Numbered from the stretch's first letter, positions 24,592 to 37,732 are shown. The stretch is 64,000 bases of DNA from Roseicella aerolata (GCF_020523605.1 NZ_JAJAQI010000021.1:1-64000); one strand, 5' to 3'. The notes: generated by a model from the letters alone, not told the origin. Numbers and translations: made by a program.

Positions 24592-25464
24592 ATGCCCTTC
24601 GACAGCGCCGCCCCGCGCGGCCACGCCACCGGCATCCTGCTGATGCTGGCCGCCGTGCTGCTCTTCTCGCTCAACGACGTGCTCGGCAAATGGCTGGTCG
24701 CCACCTATGCGGTCGGGCAGGTGATGGTGCTGCGCAGCCTCGCCTCGCTCGTCGTGCTCTCACCGCTTGCCTGGCGCTCACTGCGGGCGGCGCGGTTCCG
24801 GGTGGAGCGGCCCGGCCTGCAGGCGGCCCGCGTGCTGCTGGGCGCGGCGGAGGCGGCCTGCTTCTACTGGTCGGTCGGGCACATGCCGCTGGCGGATGCC
24901 ATGACCTACTGGATGGCGGCGCCGATCATGGTGACGGCGCTGGCCGCGCTGTTCCTCGGCGAGCGGGTCGGGCTGCGGCAATGGGGGCTGGTGCTGCTGG
25001 GCTTCCTCGGCGTCGCGGTGGCGCTGGGCGCGGATTTCGCGGGGCCGCTGCTGCCCGCCCTGGTCGCGCTCTGCGGGGCGCTGCTCTATTCGCTCTTCCT
25101 GCTCTCCAGCCGGCAGTTGCGGCGGACGCCGGATGTGGTGCTGGCCTGCTTCCAGATGCTGGGCGGCCTCGCGGTCGGGCTGGTGCTGCTCGGAATCGGC
25201 GGCTGGCGGGCCCCGGATGTTGTGGATCTCGCCCTGCTGCTGATGCTGGGCCTCGTCGCGACGCTCGGCCATATGGGGGTGACGCGGGCGCTGAAGCTCG
25301 CCCCCGCCTCGGTGGTGGTGCCCTACCAGTACAGCTTCCTGCTCTGGGCCGCGCTGTTCGGCTGGCTGGTCTGGGGCGACGTCCCCGGGCCGGCGCTGCT
25401 GGCCGGCGCCGTGCTGATCGTCGGCGCCGGGCTGCTGCTGTTCCGGGATCAGCAGCGGGGGTGA
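24592..25464 (+). CDS. EamA/DMT-family transporter
   Basis: The 290-residue inner-membrane protein has ten predicted helices in two EamA repeats, the arrangement of drug/metabolite transporters. The first helix reads GILLMLAAVLLFSLNDVLGKWLV in two parts, with the repeat boundary near residue 145. Motifs such as ALYSLFLLSSR and ALKLAPASVVVPYQYSFLLWA, followed by the GD at the next loop, fit the family's second repeat. The ATG at 24592 removes an unlikely Pro-rich extension. Substrates vary from amino acids to nucleotides, and none is indicated here. A good terminator follows. Confidence 0.88.
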   Translation: MPFDSAAPRGHATGILLMLAAVLLFSLNDVLGKWLVATYAVGQVMVLRSLASLVVLSPLAWRSLRAARFRVERPGLQAARVLLGAAEAACFYWSVGHMPLADAMTYWMAAPIMVTALAALFLGERVGLRQWGLVLLGFLGVAVALGADFAGPLLPALVALCGALLYSLFLLSSRQLRRTPDVVLACFQMLGGLAVGLVLLGIGGWRAPDVVDLALLLMLGLVATLGHMGVTRALKLAPASVVVPYQYSFLLWAALFGWLVWGDVPGPALLAGAVLIVGAGLLLFRDQQRG

Positions 25465-25506
25465 TGCGGAGGCAAGGGTTCCTGGAACCCATGGGCAAGC
25501 GAAAGC

Positions 25507-25537
25507 GGGGGGAGTCCGGCAAGGGGCTCCCCTTTTT
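25507..25537 (+). terminator. Rho-independent terminator after the EamA gene
   Basis: A stem with GGGGAG (25509-25514) pairing with CTCCCC (25527-25532), extended inward by T-G and C-G pairs, is followed directly by TTTTT (25533-25537). This is a standard intrinsic terminator about 40 bases after the EamA stop codon. Confidence 0.75.
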
Positions 25538-25753
25538 CGTTGAATGCAGGGGACCGGTGCCCGGACCTGCCGATCGACCCTGGTGTCCCGCGTGCAGTCG
25601 CCACACCGCCGAGGCACGACGTCGGCCCGCACGCGAGACCTGGCGGCCGGGGCCGGGACTCCCGCCGCATGATGGCAGTTTGCCACCGGCAGGACCGACC
25701 CGCCGGGAATGAAAACCAGGCGCGCCCCTCAGCCCGGCGGCGCCGGCTTCTGT

Positions 25754-26803
25754 TCAGACGAAGGTCAGCAGCCGCCGCGGATTGCCGATGAGGATCGCCT
25801 GCACCTCCGCCTCGCTGAAGCCGCGCGCCTGCATCAGCGGCACGACATTCTCGAAGATATGGCCGTAGCCATGCCCGCCCCAGCGCGTCAGCCGCGTGCG
25901 GTAGCAGATGTCGTGGCTGATCACCACGCGCTCCAGATGGCCGCGGGCGATCAGGGCGCGGATGAGCCGGAGGCGCATGGCGTCGTTCGGCATGTCGATA
26001 TCGGCGAGCGGATAGAAGCTCGCCTCCTGGCCGAACAGGTCGAACTCGATCACCACGCCGGAATCGGCCAGGCGCAGCAGCCGGTCCTCATCGAAGATCG
26101 TGCGGTCGACATGGCTGATGATGACGCGGGACGGGTCGGCGCCATGGGCGCGGACGAAATCCGCGACCTCCTGCGGCTGGTCGGGATGGCGGCCGGGATG
26201 CACGTTCAGCGCCGCGCCGGTCTCGGCCATGGCGAGCAGGGCGCCGGCCATCACGCGCTGCTCCTGTTCGGTCCAGGGCGCCTGGCAGCCGATCTCGCCG
26301 ATGATGCCGGCACGTATCCCGGTGCCCCAGGCGCCGCACTGCACTTGGTCGATCATCTCGCGCGCGAAGTCCTCGACGCCGCGCGCGGCATTCGCGGGAT
26401 CCTGGTATTCGTGGACGTAGTGGCCGCAGCCCATGACGATGTGGATGCCGGCCTCGGCCGCGAGCCGGGCCAGCGCCGCCGGGTCGGGATCCAGCCCGCC
26501 GCAGGTCAGCTCCACCATCGTCCGGCCGCCGGCCGCGCGCATGGCGACAAGTTCGGCAACCGCCGTCGGCTCGCAGCGGAAGCGGAGGTTGCCCGGCGCC
26601 TTACGCTTGCGGCCATAGTTGATGGCGAAGCAGTTGCAGAGGGTGATCTCCGGCCCCTGGTCGGGATCCGCGCGCATCGCCGGCGTGCGGATGTCCCAGA
26701 TCAGGTGCTCATGCATCAGGGTGGGGCCGAGTTCGGCGGGGTCGATGGGCCCCAGCACGGTCTGGGCACGGCCGCGCAGCGCGTCGCGCGTCAGCCGGGT
26801 CAT
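25754..26803 (-). CDS. Phosphotriesterase-family hydrolase
   Basis: The 349-residue amidohydrolase-fold enzyme resembles the phosphotriesterase family, which includes lactonases and phosphotriesterase homology proteins. Metal ligands are visible: HEH near residue 31, a GIIGEIG segment where Glu stands at the bridging position (carboxylated Lys in classical enzymes), His in LNVHPGRH, His in ISHVDRT and Asp in ISHDICY. GGAGG lies 7 bases before the ATG, inside a short upstream ORF whose stop overlaps this start. Many members act on lactones or unknown esters rather than pesticides, so the natural substrate is open. Confidence 0.88.
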   Translation of the reverse strand: MTRLTRDALRGRAQTVLGPIDPAELGPTLMHEHLIWDIRTPAMRADPDQGPEITLCNCFAINYGRKRKAPGNLRFRCEPTAVAELVAMRAAGGRTMVELTCGGLDPDPAALARLAAEAGIHIVMGCGHYVHEYQDPANAARGVEDFAREMIDQVQCGAWGTGIRAGIIGEIGCQAPWTEQEQRVMAGALLAMAETGAALNVHPGRHPDQPQEVADFVRAHGADPSRVIISHVDRTIFDEDRLLRLADSGVVIEFDLFGQEASFYPLADIDMPNDAMRLRLIRALIARGHLERVVISHDICYRTRLTRWGGHGYGHIFENVVPLMQARGFSEAEVQAILIGNPRRLLTFV

Positions 26804-26868
26804 CGGATGGCCTCCGGGCCGCTGGCGGGCGTGATGAGCGGGCTGCTGTGGCCGTCGAGGAAGGGCAT
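26800..26868 (-). CDS. Short upstream ORF (22 aa), possible leader peptide
   Basis: An ATG at 26868, with GGAG 8 bases upstream, opens a 22-codon frame (MPFLDGHSSP then LITPASGPEAIR). It ends in a TGA overlapping the phosphotriesterase ATG (ATGA). The overlap and the ribosome binding site suggest translational coupling. It could be a leader peptide or a chance frame. No motif is recognised. Confidence 0.35.
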   Translation of the reverse strand: MPFLDGHSSPLITPASGPEAIR

Positions 26869-27011
26869 GGCGGCATCTCCGGTTGGAGCCGTTCCGCCGC
26901 CATGGTGCACCGGCACGACCTGCCTTGAACAGGGCACCGGGTTCCGGGCGGATGCGGTTGGCGGGGCTCCCGCCAATGGCAGGCCGGGGCTTCCCGGCGC
27001 TCACCGCCGCC

Positions 27012-29900
27012 TCAGCGCGCCGCCCGCCAGCGCAGGAAGTCCGCCAACTCCGGCAGCCGCCGCGGCGCCTCCGCCGGGCCGGTGAGCCGCAACCCGATCT
27101 CCGGCGCCTCCGCCACCGGCTTCGCGGCGATGCGCAGGTCCAGCGCCCCGCGTCCCAGATCGATCTCGCCGGTCGCGGTCGCCTCGCCGCCACCTTCCGT
27201 CACCAGGCGCATCGCCGCCAGCACCGCCCGTCCCCCGGCGAGTTGCGCCATGCCCTCCAGCCGCTCGAAGGCCGTCGCGCCATTGGCCAGCGCGTGCCGC
27301 AGCGCTGCCTCGGCCGGGCCCAGCTCCGCCAGCCCCGCCGCCGCCTGCACGGCGCCAAGATCCAGCCCCACCAGCACCCCGTCCCGGACCGCCATCGCGA
27401 CTTCGCCGGAGAGCGTTGCCAGGATCGCGGCCATGCTGTGGCCTTCCGCCTGCAGCCTTGCCGTGCCCTCCACCCGCCCCGCGCCGAGGTCCAGGGGCAG
27501 GTCCAGCAGCGGGCTCGCCAGGGCCGCATCGGCCAGCCGCGCCTCCAGCGCCAGGCGCGGCGGGCTGGCCGCCCCCTCCAGCACCAGCGCCCCGCGCAGC
27601 GTGCCGCCGCCGAGCCGCGCCTGCAGCCCCTCCAGCCGCAGCGTGCCGGCCGAGAGCTTCAACGCCGCCGCCGCCTGGTGCAGCAGCACGGCGCCGGCCG
27701 CCTCCACCCGGCCGGCTTCCACTGCCAGCTCCGCATCCAGCGCGGCCAGGCGGTCGAGCCCGAGTGGCTCCACCCCGCGCAGCGGCGGCAAGGGCAGCGG
27801 CAGCGCCTCGGCGGCGAATCGGCCGGAGAGGCGCGGCCGCGCCCCGTCCCGCGCCAGCGTCACCTGCCCGCGGCCGCGGAAGCCGCCCGCCACCAGGTCC
27901 AGATGCTCCGCCGTCAATGTCCGGCCCTGGCCCGAGAGCGTGGCGATGACGGAGAAGGATCCTTGGCCGAGCCAGCTCCCGACCTCCTCCCCCAGCAGCG
28001 GCGCCAGCAGCCGCGGCGCGCCGGGGTGGCGCAGCGTCAGGTTGCCCGTCCCCTTCCCCTGCACCGCATCGAGCGTCGCCGTCGCCTCGGCCCGGAGGGC
28101 ACCGAGATCGCCTTCCACCCGCAGCGCCAGCGCCTCCGCCGCGCCGCCGCCGGAGACGCGCAGCGCGAGCGGCTGCACCAGCAGCGGGGCGAGGCCGGAC
28201 CACTCCGCCGGCAGGAAGGGCACCAGCGCCGCCCCGGCGCCGCTGAGGTCCAGGCTGACATCCGCCACGCGCAGCGGGGTGCCGAGCTGCACCGCGCCGG
28301 AAGCGGCGACATCCATCTCCCCTGCCCGCAGCACCAGGCGGCGCAGCGTGGCGCGGCCATTCTCCAGCGCCGCGTCCAGCGTCGCCCGTTCCGCGACCAG
28401 GTCGCGCCAGGCCACGCGCTCGGCGGCGATGCGGAGGTTGAGGTCGAAGCCCGCAAGGCCGGCCGGGAGGCCGGCGGCGTCCGGCAGCGGCGGCACCAGC
28501 CCGTTCAGGTCGAGCCGGTCGAAGGTCAGCCCCAGACCGACCGAGGGCCGCGGCCCGGCCTGTCCTCCCTGGCGCCAGACGCCGGCGCCGCCCACCCGCG
28601 CGCCGTCCACCGTGGCGGTCAGGTCGGAGATCGCCGCCTCATTCCCCTCCAGCGCCAGCTTGAAGCGGCCTTCCGCCATGCGCAGCCGGGCCGGATCGGT
28701 GCCGGCCAGCGGCAGGCCGAGCGCCGCCAGCGTCTCCCGCATCGCCCGCCCGGCGAACTGCACGGCGAGTTCCATGCGCGGCCCGGCCGTCGCGCCGGCC
28801 ACCTCGATCTCGGTCTCGCCAGGCAGCAGGGCGGAGATGTCGGAGAGGGAGAGCCGCTCGCCCTCCAGGAAGAAGGCGCCGCGCAGCCGGCGCAGCGGCA
28901 GGCCGGCAAAGGCGGTCGCCTCGGCCGAGAGGTCGATGCTGACCGGCACGGCGCTCGGCAGGGCATAGCCGCGCGCGCCGCGCAGCGCCGCCACCCAGGC
29001 CTCCAGGTCCAGCCGACCGGCCGCGAGCGTGATGTCGAGCCGCGGCTCGGGCGCGAGACGGAAGGTGGCGGCGCCGCGCGCCGGCTGGCCGCCGAGATCG
29101 AGGGTAAGCCCGTCCGCCGCCAGCAGGTCGGCCGCGGCGGTCAGCCGGCCGGTGGCGCGCCAGGCAACGGCCGGGGCGGGCAGCAGGGCGGCAAGGTCCT
29201 GGCCGCCCGCCTCCAGCCGCCCATCGAAGCCCCCCTCCGGCGCCAGCACCCCGCGTGCTGAGACGGTCGAGCCGGCGGCGGCGAGGGTGAGGTCGAGCGG
29301 CGCGACGCCATCGAAGCCGGCGCGGCCGAGCTGGCCGGAGAAACGCACGGCATAGCCGCGCCAGGCGAGGCTGCCCTCCGCCACCATCGCCTCCACCGGG
29401 CCGCCGGTGACGAGGCGGGCATTCACCGCCTCCGCCTGCAGCGTGCCGATGCGCAGTCGGCAATCCTCAAGCCGGGCGTCGAGCGCGCCGAACCAGGGCG
29501 AGAGGCGGAAGCCGGGCAGCGCGACGGGCGGCCAGGGCAGGCTGATCTCGCCGCCGATCAGGACGATCTCGCGCGGCTCCAGCCGGCCGGCGACGAGAGC
29601 CCCGAGATCGAGGCGCAGCTGCATGCTGCGGGCTGCGACGCTGACGCCATCCCCGGCCGGGCCGATGGAGACGGCCGCCGCCTCGACGCGCGGCTGGGGA
29701 AGCAGGACGAGGGTGATGGGGCCGTCGAGGCTGACGGGACGGCCGAGGCGGGCGCTGGCAAGTTCCGCAAGCTGCGGGCGCCAGGATTCCCAATTGAGCA
29801 GGTGCGGGGCGACCCACAGCGCGGCAGTCAGCAGCGCCACCAGACCCGCAACGCCGATGGCGATTCTACGGGACCATGAAGGGGACTCCGCCCCCTTCAC
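27012..29900 (-). CDS. AsmA family protein
   Basis: The large protein (about 960 residues) belongs to the AsmA family of envelope proteins. These are anchored in the inner membrane and built from long beta-strand repeats that bridge the periplasm and affect outer-membrane lipid transport. The single membrane helix (IAIGVAGLVALLTAALWVAP) is followed by the typical AsmA start LLNWESWRPQLAELASARLGRPVSLDG in two blocks. The C-terminal AsmA_2-like part includes RVEGTARLQAEGHSM. The start is uncertain: I give the GTG at 29900, but the frame is open to an ATG at 30041, which would overlap the upstream gene by about 50 bases. It lies just downstream of the hydantoinase gene on the same strand. Confidence 0.82.
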   Translation of the reverse strand: MKGAESPSWSRRIAIGVAGLVALLTAALWVAPHLLNWESWRPQLAELASARLGRPVSLDGPITLVLLPQPRVEAAAVSIGPAGDGVSVAARSMQLRLDLGALVAGRLEPREIVLIGGEISLPWPPVALPGFRLSPWFGALDARLEDCRLRIGTLQAEAVNARLVTGGPVEAMVAEGSLAWRGYAVRFSGQLGRAGFDGVAPLDLTLAAAGSTVSARGVLAPEGGFDGRLEAGGQDLAALLPAPAVAWRATGRLTAAADLLAADGLTLDLGGQPARGAATFRLAPEPRLDITLAAGRLDLEAWVAALRGARGYALPSAVPVSIDLSAEATAFAGLPLRRLRGAFFLEGERLSLSDISALLPGETEIEVAGATAGPRMELAVQFAGRAMRETLAALGLPLAGTDPARLRMAEGRFKLALEGNEAAISDLTATVDGARVGGAGVWRQGGQAGPRPSVGLGLTFDRLDLNGLVPPLPDAAGLPAGLAGFDLNLRIAAERVAWRDLVAERATLDAALENGRATLRRLVLRAGEMDVAASGAVQLGTPLRVADVSLDLSGAGAALVPFLPAEWSGLAPLLVQPLALRVSGGGAAEALALRVEGDLGALRAEATATLDAVQGKGTGNLTLRHPGAPRLLAPLLGEEVGSWLGQGSFSVIATLSGQGRTLTAEHLDLVAGGFRGRGQVTLARDGARPRLSGRFAAEALPLPLPPLRGVEPLGLDRLAALDAELAVEAGRVEAAGAVLLHQAAAALKLSAGTLRLEGLQARLGGGTLRGALVLEGAASPPRLALEARLADAALASPLLDLPLDLGAGRVEGTARLQAEGHSMAAILATLSGEVAMAVRDGVLVGLDLGAVQAAAGLAELGPAEAALRHALANGATAFERLEGMAQLAGGRAVLAAMRLVTEGGGEATATGEIDLGRGALDLRIAAKPVAEAPEIGLRLTGPAEAPRRLPELADFLRWRAAR

Positions 29901-29988
29901 CGGGTCCCGGTCGGAAGCGCCAGCGTCTCCGCCGGGTGCCCGGTCCGCCGGGGCCGAAGCCTGGCCCGGGACTCCGCGAAACTGGCCC

Positions 29989-33624
<3,636 letters not shown>

Positions 33625-33701
33625 CGCACCCTCCGTCGCTTGCGTGATGGCAATGTCGGGCGCGCGGCGCAAGGCCGCCACCGGGACACAGACATTTCGT
33701 T

Positions 33702-33725
33702 TTATATGTATAATTATGTTGTCAA
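33702..33725. promoter_or_regulatory. Divergent promoter/operator between hydantoinase and MarR genes
   Basis: This is an AT-rich island in GC-rich DNA. The forward strand has a perfect -10 box TATAAT (33709-33714) for the regulator gene. The reverse strand has a perfect -35 box TTGACA (complement of 33720-33725) for the hydantoinase gene. TTATA-TG-TATAA (33702-33713) is an inverted repeat that overlaps both and could be the MarR operator. Partner boxes are weak. Confidence 0.55.
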
Positions 33726-33750
33726 GGTGACAGTGCAGAGGACACCCCGC

Positions 33751-34275
33751 ATGCCGTCACAGCGCCACCCATCCGAAGGCCCCATCATCTCTTCCACCCA
33801 TCTTGCCGCCGACGCCTCGCCCGCGCTGGCGGAGATCGAATATGGCCTGATCCTCGCCGGCCATGCCTTCCAGCGCTGGATGGTCCGCTGCATGGCCGCT
33901 GCCGGCAGGCCTGGCCTCTCGCCCATCGAGATCCTGATCCTGCACACCGTGCAGCACCGCGACCGGCCGAAGCGCCAGGCGGAGATCCTGCTCGCGCTCG
34001 CCATCGAGGACACGCATATCGCCACCTATGCCATCCGCAAGCTGGCCGCGGCCGGGCTGCTGCGGACCAGCCGCGCGGGGAAGGAAAAGCTGGTGGTGAT
34101 CACGCCGGAGGGCGCCGCGCTCTGCGCCCGCTATGCCGAGCTGCGGGAGCGGCTGCTGGCCCAGCCGGTCAGCCAGGGCGGGCCGCCGGCCGCGGAGATG
34201 TCGGCCATCGCGGCCCTGCTCCGGACGCTCTCGGGCGTCTATGACGCGGCCTCGCGTTCGGCCGCGACGCTGTAG
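33751..34275 (+). CDS. MarR-family transcriptional regulator
   Basis: The 174-residue protein is a winged-helix regulator of the MarR type. The core includes [39 protein letters not shown], the recognition-helix region [18 protein letters not shown] and the wing [15 protein letters not shown]. It resembles the group described as predicted MarR-like regulators with an extra N-terminal segment. GAGGA lies 8 bases before the ATG. It is divergent from the hydantoinase gene, with 126 bases between the starts, so repression of that gene and of itself is the likely role. The effector is unknown. Confidence 0.86.
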   Translation: MPSQRHPSEGPIISSTHLAADASPALAEIEYGLILAGHAFQRWMVRCMAAAGRPGLSPIEILILHTVQHRDRPKRQAEILLALAIEDTHIATYAIRKLAAAGLLRTSRAGKEKLVVITPEGAALCARYAELRERLLAQPVSQGGPPAAEMSAIAALLRTLSGVYDAASRSAATL

Positions 34276-34749
34276 CGCGCCTCCGGGAAGGGGCGCTTCG
34301 CCGGCAGGCGCGCCATGCTCCCGGGAAGGGCCGACCGCAGCCGCGAGACCCATGCGCCTGCCGGCCGCAACGGCGACACCGCCCTGAGGCTCCGGCCGGT
34401 CACCCTCTCCATGGCCCATCCCGGCCGCACGGTGCCGGAGCCCTGCACGGCCCATGCCCGGAGGCCGGGCTGCGCCATGCGGACCGGCGATGGCCGGGGC
34501 GGCGCATCACGGAGGCGTGCCACACCGGGCCGGCGCGGAGCGGCCGTCCATCCCCTTCGACCGGATGGCCGTCCGGGAACGCGCATCCGGGCGGGCGCCG
34601 TGGGCGCGCCTGGCCTGTCCCTTCCCATGCTTGTCTGCCGGGGATGTCAGCCCAGCTCTTCCCAAGGGGCCGGCGCCGGGGGCGCAGCAAGCCTCCCCGA
34701 CGAGGCCCCCGGCGTGGTAAGCCGCGCCATTGGACAGGGATTCCGGGCA
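34276..34749. other. Gene-free gap
   Basis: I see no convincing gene in these 470 bases between the MarR gene and the TerB-DnaJ gene. The forward frame of the next gene is open through much of it, but the translated sequence is low-complexity and unlike the conserved protein start. Confidence 0.45.
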
Positions 34750-35544
34750 TTGAGCCTCTGGGGCAAGATCATCGGCGGCGTGGCGGGCTTCGTGACCGGG
34801 GGGCCGCTCGGCGCCGTCATGGGCGCGGCACTCGGCCATGCGGCGGACCAGGGCGGCGGGCGGGCCGGGCCGGGCGGGCTCTTCGGCCGCCCCTCGGTGA
34901 AGGAGGCCGCCGACCTCGCCGCCATGCTCGGCTCCAAGGAGCAGCTCTTCGCCATCTCCGTCGTCGTGCTGGCCGCCAAGCTGGCGAAATGCGACGGGCC
35001 GGTGAAGCGGGAGGAGATCGACGCCTTCAAGCGGCTGTTCCGCATCCCGCCCGAGAGCCTGAGGGAGATCGGCCAGCTCTTCGACCAGGCGCGCGATTCG
35101 GCCGATGACTACCGCTCCTTCGCCCAGCGCCTGGGCGAGGCCTTCGCCGACAACAAGGGGATGCTGGAGGACGTGCTGGCCGCGCTCTTCCAGATCGCCC
35201 GCGCCGATGGCCCGCTGACCAAGGCGGAGGTCACCTATCTGCAGAATGTCCAGCTCGGCTTCGGGCTGGCGTCGACGGCCTGGGAAAGGGCCCGGGACGG
35301 CCGCACCCAGCAGCAATCGGCCGCCGCGGCGCCGACCGGGCCGGACCCCTATGGCGTGCTCGGCGTGCCGGCGGATGCGAGCGACGATGCGGTGCGGCAG
35401 GCCTGGCGCCGGCTGATGCGGGAGAACCACCCGGACAGCCTGGCGGCGCGCGGCGTGCCGGCGGAATTCGTCAAGCGCGCGACCGACAAGGTGGCCGAGA
35501 TCAACGCCGCCTGGGACCGGGTGAAGCGCGAGCGCAAGCTGTGA
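34750..35544 (+). CDS. TerB and DnaJ domain protein (DjlA-like)
   Basis: The 264-residue protein begins SLWGKIIGGVAGFVTGG, a glycine-rich hydrophobic segment as in DjlA-type co-chaperones. A TerB-like helical domain follows (residues about 50-165, with LAAKLAKCDGPVKREEIDAF and ALFQIARADGPLTKAE). The C-terminal J domain is short and has the HPD motif in RENHPDSLAARG. It should recruit DnaK at the membrane. The start is a TTG at 34750, with AGGGA 9 bases upstream; this fits the family N-terminus better than any upstream ATG. It precedes an amidase gene, which suits an envelope role. Confidence 0.88.
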   Translation: MSLWGKIIGGVAGFVTGGPLGAVMGAALGHAADQGGGRAGPGGLFGRPSVKEAADLAAMLGSKEQLFAISVVVLAAKLAKCDGPVKREEIDAFKRLFRIPPESLREIGQLFDQARDSADDYRSFAQRLGEAFADNKGMLEDVLAALFQIARADGPLTKAEVTYLQNVQLGFGLASTAWERARDGRTQQQSAAAAPTGPDPYGVLGVPADASDDAVRQAWRRLMRENHPDSLAARGVPAEFVKRATDKVAEINAAWDRVKRERKL

Positions 35545-35736
35545 GATTCCGTCGCGCCGATCAGGCATGCCCCGGTGGGCCCGCAGGCGCGGCCGGCTGC
35601 GCTTCGGATGGGCTACGCCGCCCGCGCCTGCTCCGCTTTGATCACGAAGGAGCGGCCCGCACGCCCGCCACGACGGATAACGGCAACCGCCGGAAGCGCG
35701 AAGGCGAACGCCAGCGGTGAGGCACGCGCACCAGCC

Positions 35737-36426
35737 ATGACCCTCTCGATTCGGGAGCTGCCCAGCCCGAACCATGACGAGCGGCCGGACGGCACGCCGG
35801 TCGACGTCCTGGTGCTGCACTACACCGGCATGCGTTCGGGCGCCGAGGCGATCGCCAGGCTGCGCGATCCGGCGGCGCGCGTCTCCGCGCATTACGTGGT
35901 GGAGGAGGATGGGGCAATCTTCCGGCTGGTGCCGGAGCATCGCCGCGCCTGGCATGCCGGCATCTCGCACTGGCGCGGCGAGACGGGGATGAACGGTCGC
36001 AGCATCGGCATCGAGCTCGTGAACCCCGGCCATGAATGGGGCTATCGCCCCTTCCCCGCCCTGCAGATGGCGGCCGCCTGCGATCTCTGTCTGGAGATCC
36101 TGGCGCGCCATCCCATCCCGGCGCGGAACGTCGTCGCCCACAGCGACATCGCGCCCGACCGCAAGGAGGATCCGGGCGAGTTCTTCGACTGGGAAGGGCT
36201 GGCGGCGAATGGCGTCGGCCTCTGGCCGCACGCCGATTCGGTGCCGCCCGCGCAGGCCGGGGACGCGCCCGCGCTGCTCGCCGCTATCGGCTACCGCACC
36301 GACCTGCCGCTTCCCGTGCTGCTCACCGCCTTCCAGCGCCGCTGGCGGCCGGAGCGGGTGGATGGCGTCGCCGATGACGGCACGCTGGCGTGCCTCGCCG
36401 CCGTCGCTGCGCTGATCGCGGCGTAA
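35737..36426 (+). CDS. N-acetylmuramoyl-L-alanine amidase (AmiD/AmpD type)
   Basis: The 229-residue enzyme has an Amidase_2 domain that cuts the bond between MurNAc and L-Ala in peptidoglycan or its fragments. Zinc-site motifs are VLVLHYTGM and VVAHSDIAPDRKEDPG, with GRSIGIELVNPG between them. The C-terminal 60 residues (AIGYRTDLPLPVLLTAFQRRWRP, in two parts, then DGVADDGTL) look like a PG_binding_1 domain, as in AmiD. No signal peptide or lipobox is seen, so a cytoplasmic recycling role as in AmpD is possible. It sits directly before rnpB and the dcw cluster. Confidence 0.9.
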   Translation: MTLSIRELPSPNHDERPDGTPVDVLVLHYTGMRSGAEAIARLRDPAARVSAHYVVEEDGAIFRLVPEHRRAWHAGISHWRGETGMNGRSIGIELVNPGHEWGYRPFPALQMAAACDLCLEILARHPIPARNVVAHSDIAPDRKEDPGEFFDWEGLAANGVGLWPHADSVPPAQAGDAPALLAAIGYRTDLPLPVLLTAFQRRWRPERVDGVADDGTLACLAAVAALIAA

Positions 36427-36490
36427 CGGGCCGAATCGCCGCATTCGTGGCGTTGACGCGCCATGCCCCGCGGGGGCATGACACCGCCGC

Positions 36491-36930
<440 letters not shown>

Positions 36931-37128
36931 GCCCTTTTTCCACAGCCCTGTCCACATGGTTGCCACACCATGTTCGAACCGCTTAAAGAACAAAGTGACA
37001 ACGTAGATCGGATACCATTGACAATCCGCCGTTTCCTACGGACGCCGCGAGTCTTCATGCTAAGAGCCTAAGAATCCGAGATTTCGCGTCGCAGGGTTAG
37101 TGCGACGGAACGGCATTCTCCCTTGTCG

Positions 37129-37163
37129 TCCCAGGTTGTGGCGTGCTATCCCAGGCTATCCCG
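37129..37163 (-). promoter_or_regulatory. Candidate MraZ-binding boxes
   Basis: On the reverse strand TGGGA, TGGGA and CGGGA occur at 37133, 37153 and 37163 (5' ends), that is at exact 10-base steps with one step empty. MraZ binds TGGGN repeats separated by 5 bases in front of its own operon, so this spacing fits. The orientation is opposite to that of the operon. Confidence 0.4.
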
Positions 37164-37236
37164 CGAAGGACCCAGACGCTCGGGGGGGCGAGTGGTCCGG
37201 AGAGGGATGGTCGGGCGAGCCGGTGGGGTCGGGGGG

Positions 37237-37262
37237 CCCCGCCGGCCGCTGATCCGGCGGGG
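37237..37262 (+). promoter_or_regulatory. Strong GC hairpin before mraZ
   Basis: CCCCGCCGG (37237-37245), loop CCGCTGAT, CCGGCGGGG (37254-37262) is a perfect 9-bp stem 33 bases before the mraZ start, in a G-rich leader. It could limit translation or attenuate transcription of the whole operon. Confidence 0.4.
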
Positions 37263-37294
37263 CGCCGTTGGCCCGGGGGGGCGGTCAGTGGGCG

Positions 37295-37732
37295 ATGTCC
37301 GGCTTTGCGGGCACCTTTGGCGGGACATTCGACGCGAAGAAGGGCCGGATCTCGGTCCCGGCGAATTTCCGCGCCATCCTGGCCCGCACCGGCGCCGAGG
37401 AGATCGTCCTGCGCCCTTCCCGCCACGCACCCTGCATCGAGGTCTGGCCCGAGCCTGCCTACATGGCCGAGGTCCAGCGCCGGGTGGAGGGGCTGAGCCC
37501 GCTCTCCGCCGAATACCAGAACGTCATGCGCAAGCTGGTCTCGCGCATCCACACGCTGCGCCCGGATGCCGAGGGACGGATCGTCATGCCGAAGGAACTG
37601 GCGGAGAAGGCCGGGCTCGACGGCGAGATCCAGTTCTCCGGCCTCGGCGCCTTCTTCCAGATCTGGTCGGCCGCGAAGCTCGCGGAGGAGGAGGCGCGCC
37701 TCGCCGCCGAGGACGAGGGGGGCGACGTATGA
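37295..37732 (+). CDS. mraZ: Transcriptional regulator MraZ
   Basis: The 145-residue DNA-binding protein heads the dcw operon and usually represses it. It has two SpoVT/AbrB-like repeats: [18 protein letters not shown] near the start and [18 protein letters not shown] in the second half. The ATG at 37295 gives the family N-terminus [17 protein letters not shown]; the open frame upstream is low-complexity. No clear Shine-Dalgarno sequence is present. Its stop overlaps the rsmH start by 4 bases. Confidence 0.93.
   Translation: MSGFAGTFGGTFDAKKGRISVPANFRAILARTGAEEIVLRPSRHAPCIEVWPEPAYMAEVQRRVEGLSPLSAEYQNVMRKLVSRIHTLRPDAEGRIVMPKELAEKAGLDGEIQFSGLGAFFQIWSAAKLAEEEARLAAEDEGGDV

Larger units (their letters stand above)
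36931..37294. other. Region between rnpB and mraZ
   Basis: This gap holds the rnpB T-tract and three CCACA motifs (36940-36967) that resemble weak DnaA boxes. A perfect TTGACA lies at 37018-37023 without a clear -10 partner. Candidate MraZ boxes follow at 37129-37163 and a strong hairpin at 37237-37262. No coding region is supported. Confidence 0.45.

Noticed and set aside
26883-29261. 792-codon forward frame across AsmA
   Set aside because: It is antisense to the AsmA gene and consists of Arg/Gln/Ala-rich sequence without motifs.
37018-37046. TTGACA upstream of mraZ as the operon promoter
   Set aside because: The -35 box is perfect, but no acceptable -10 box occurs at 16-18 bases, so I do not list it as a promoter.
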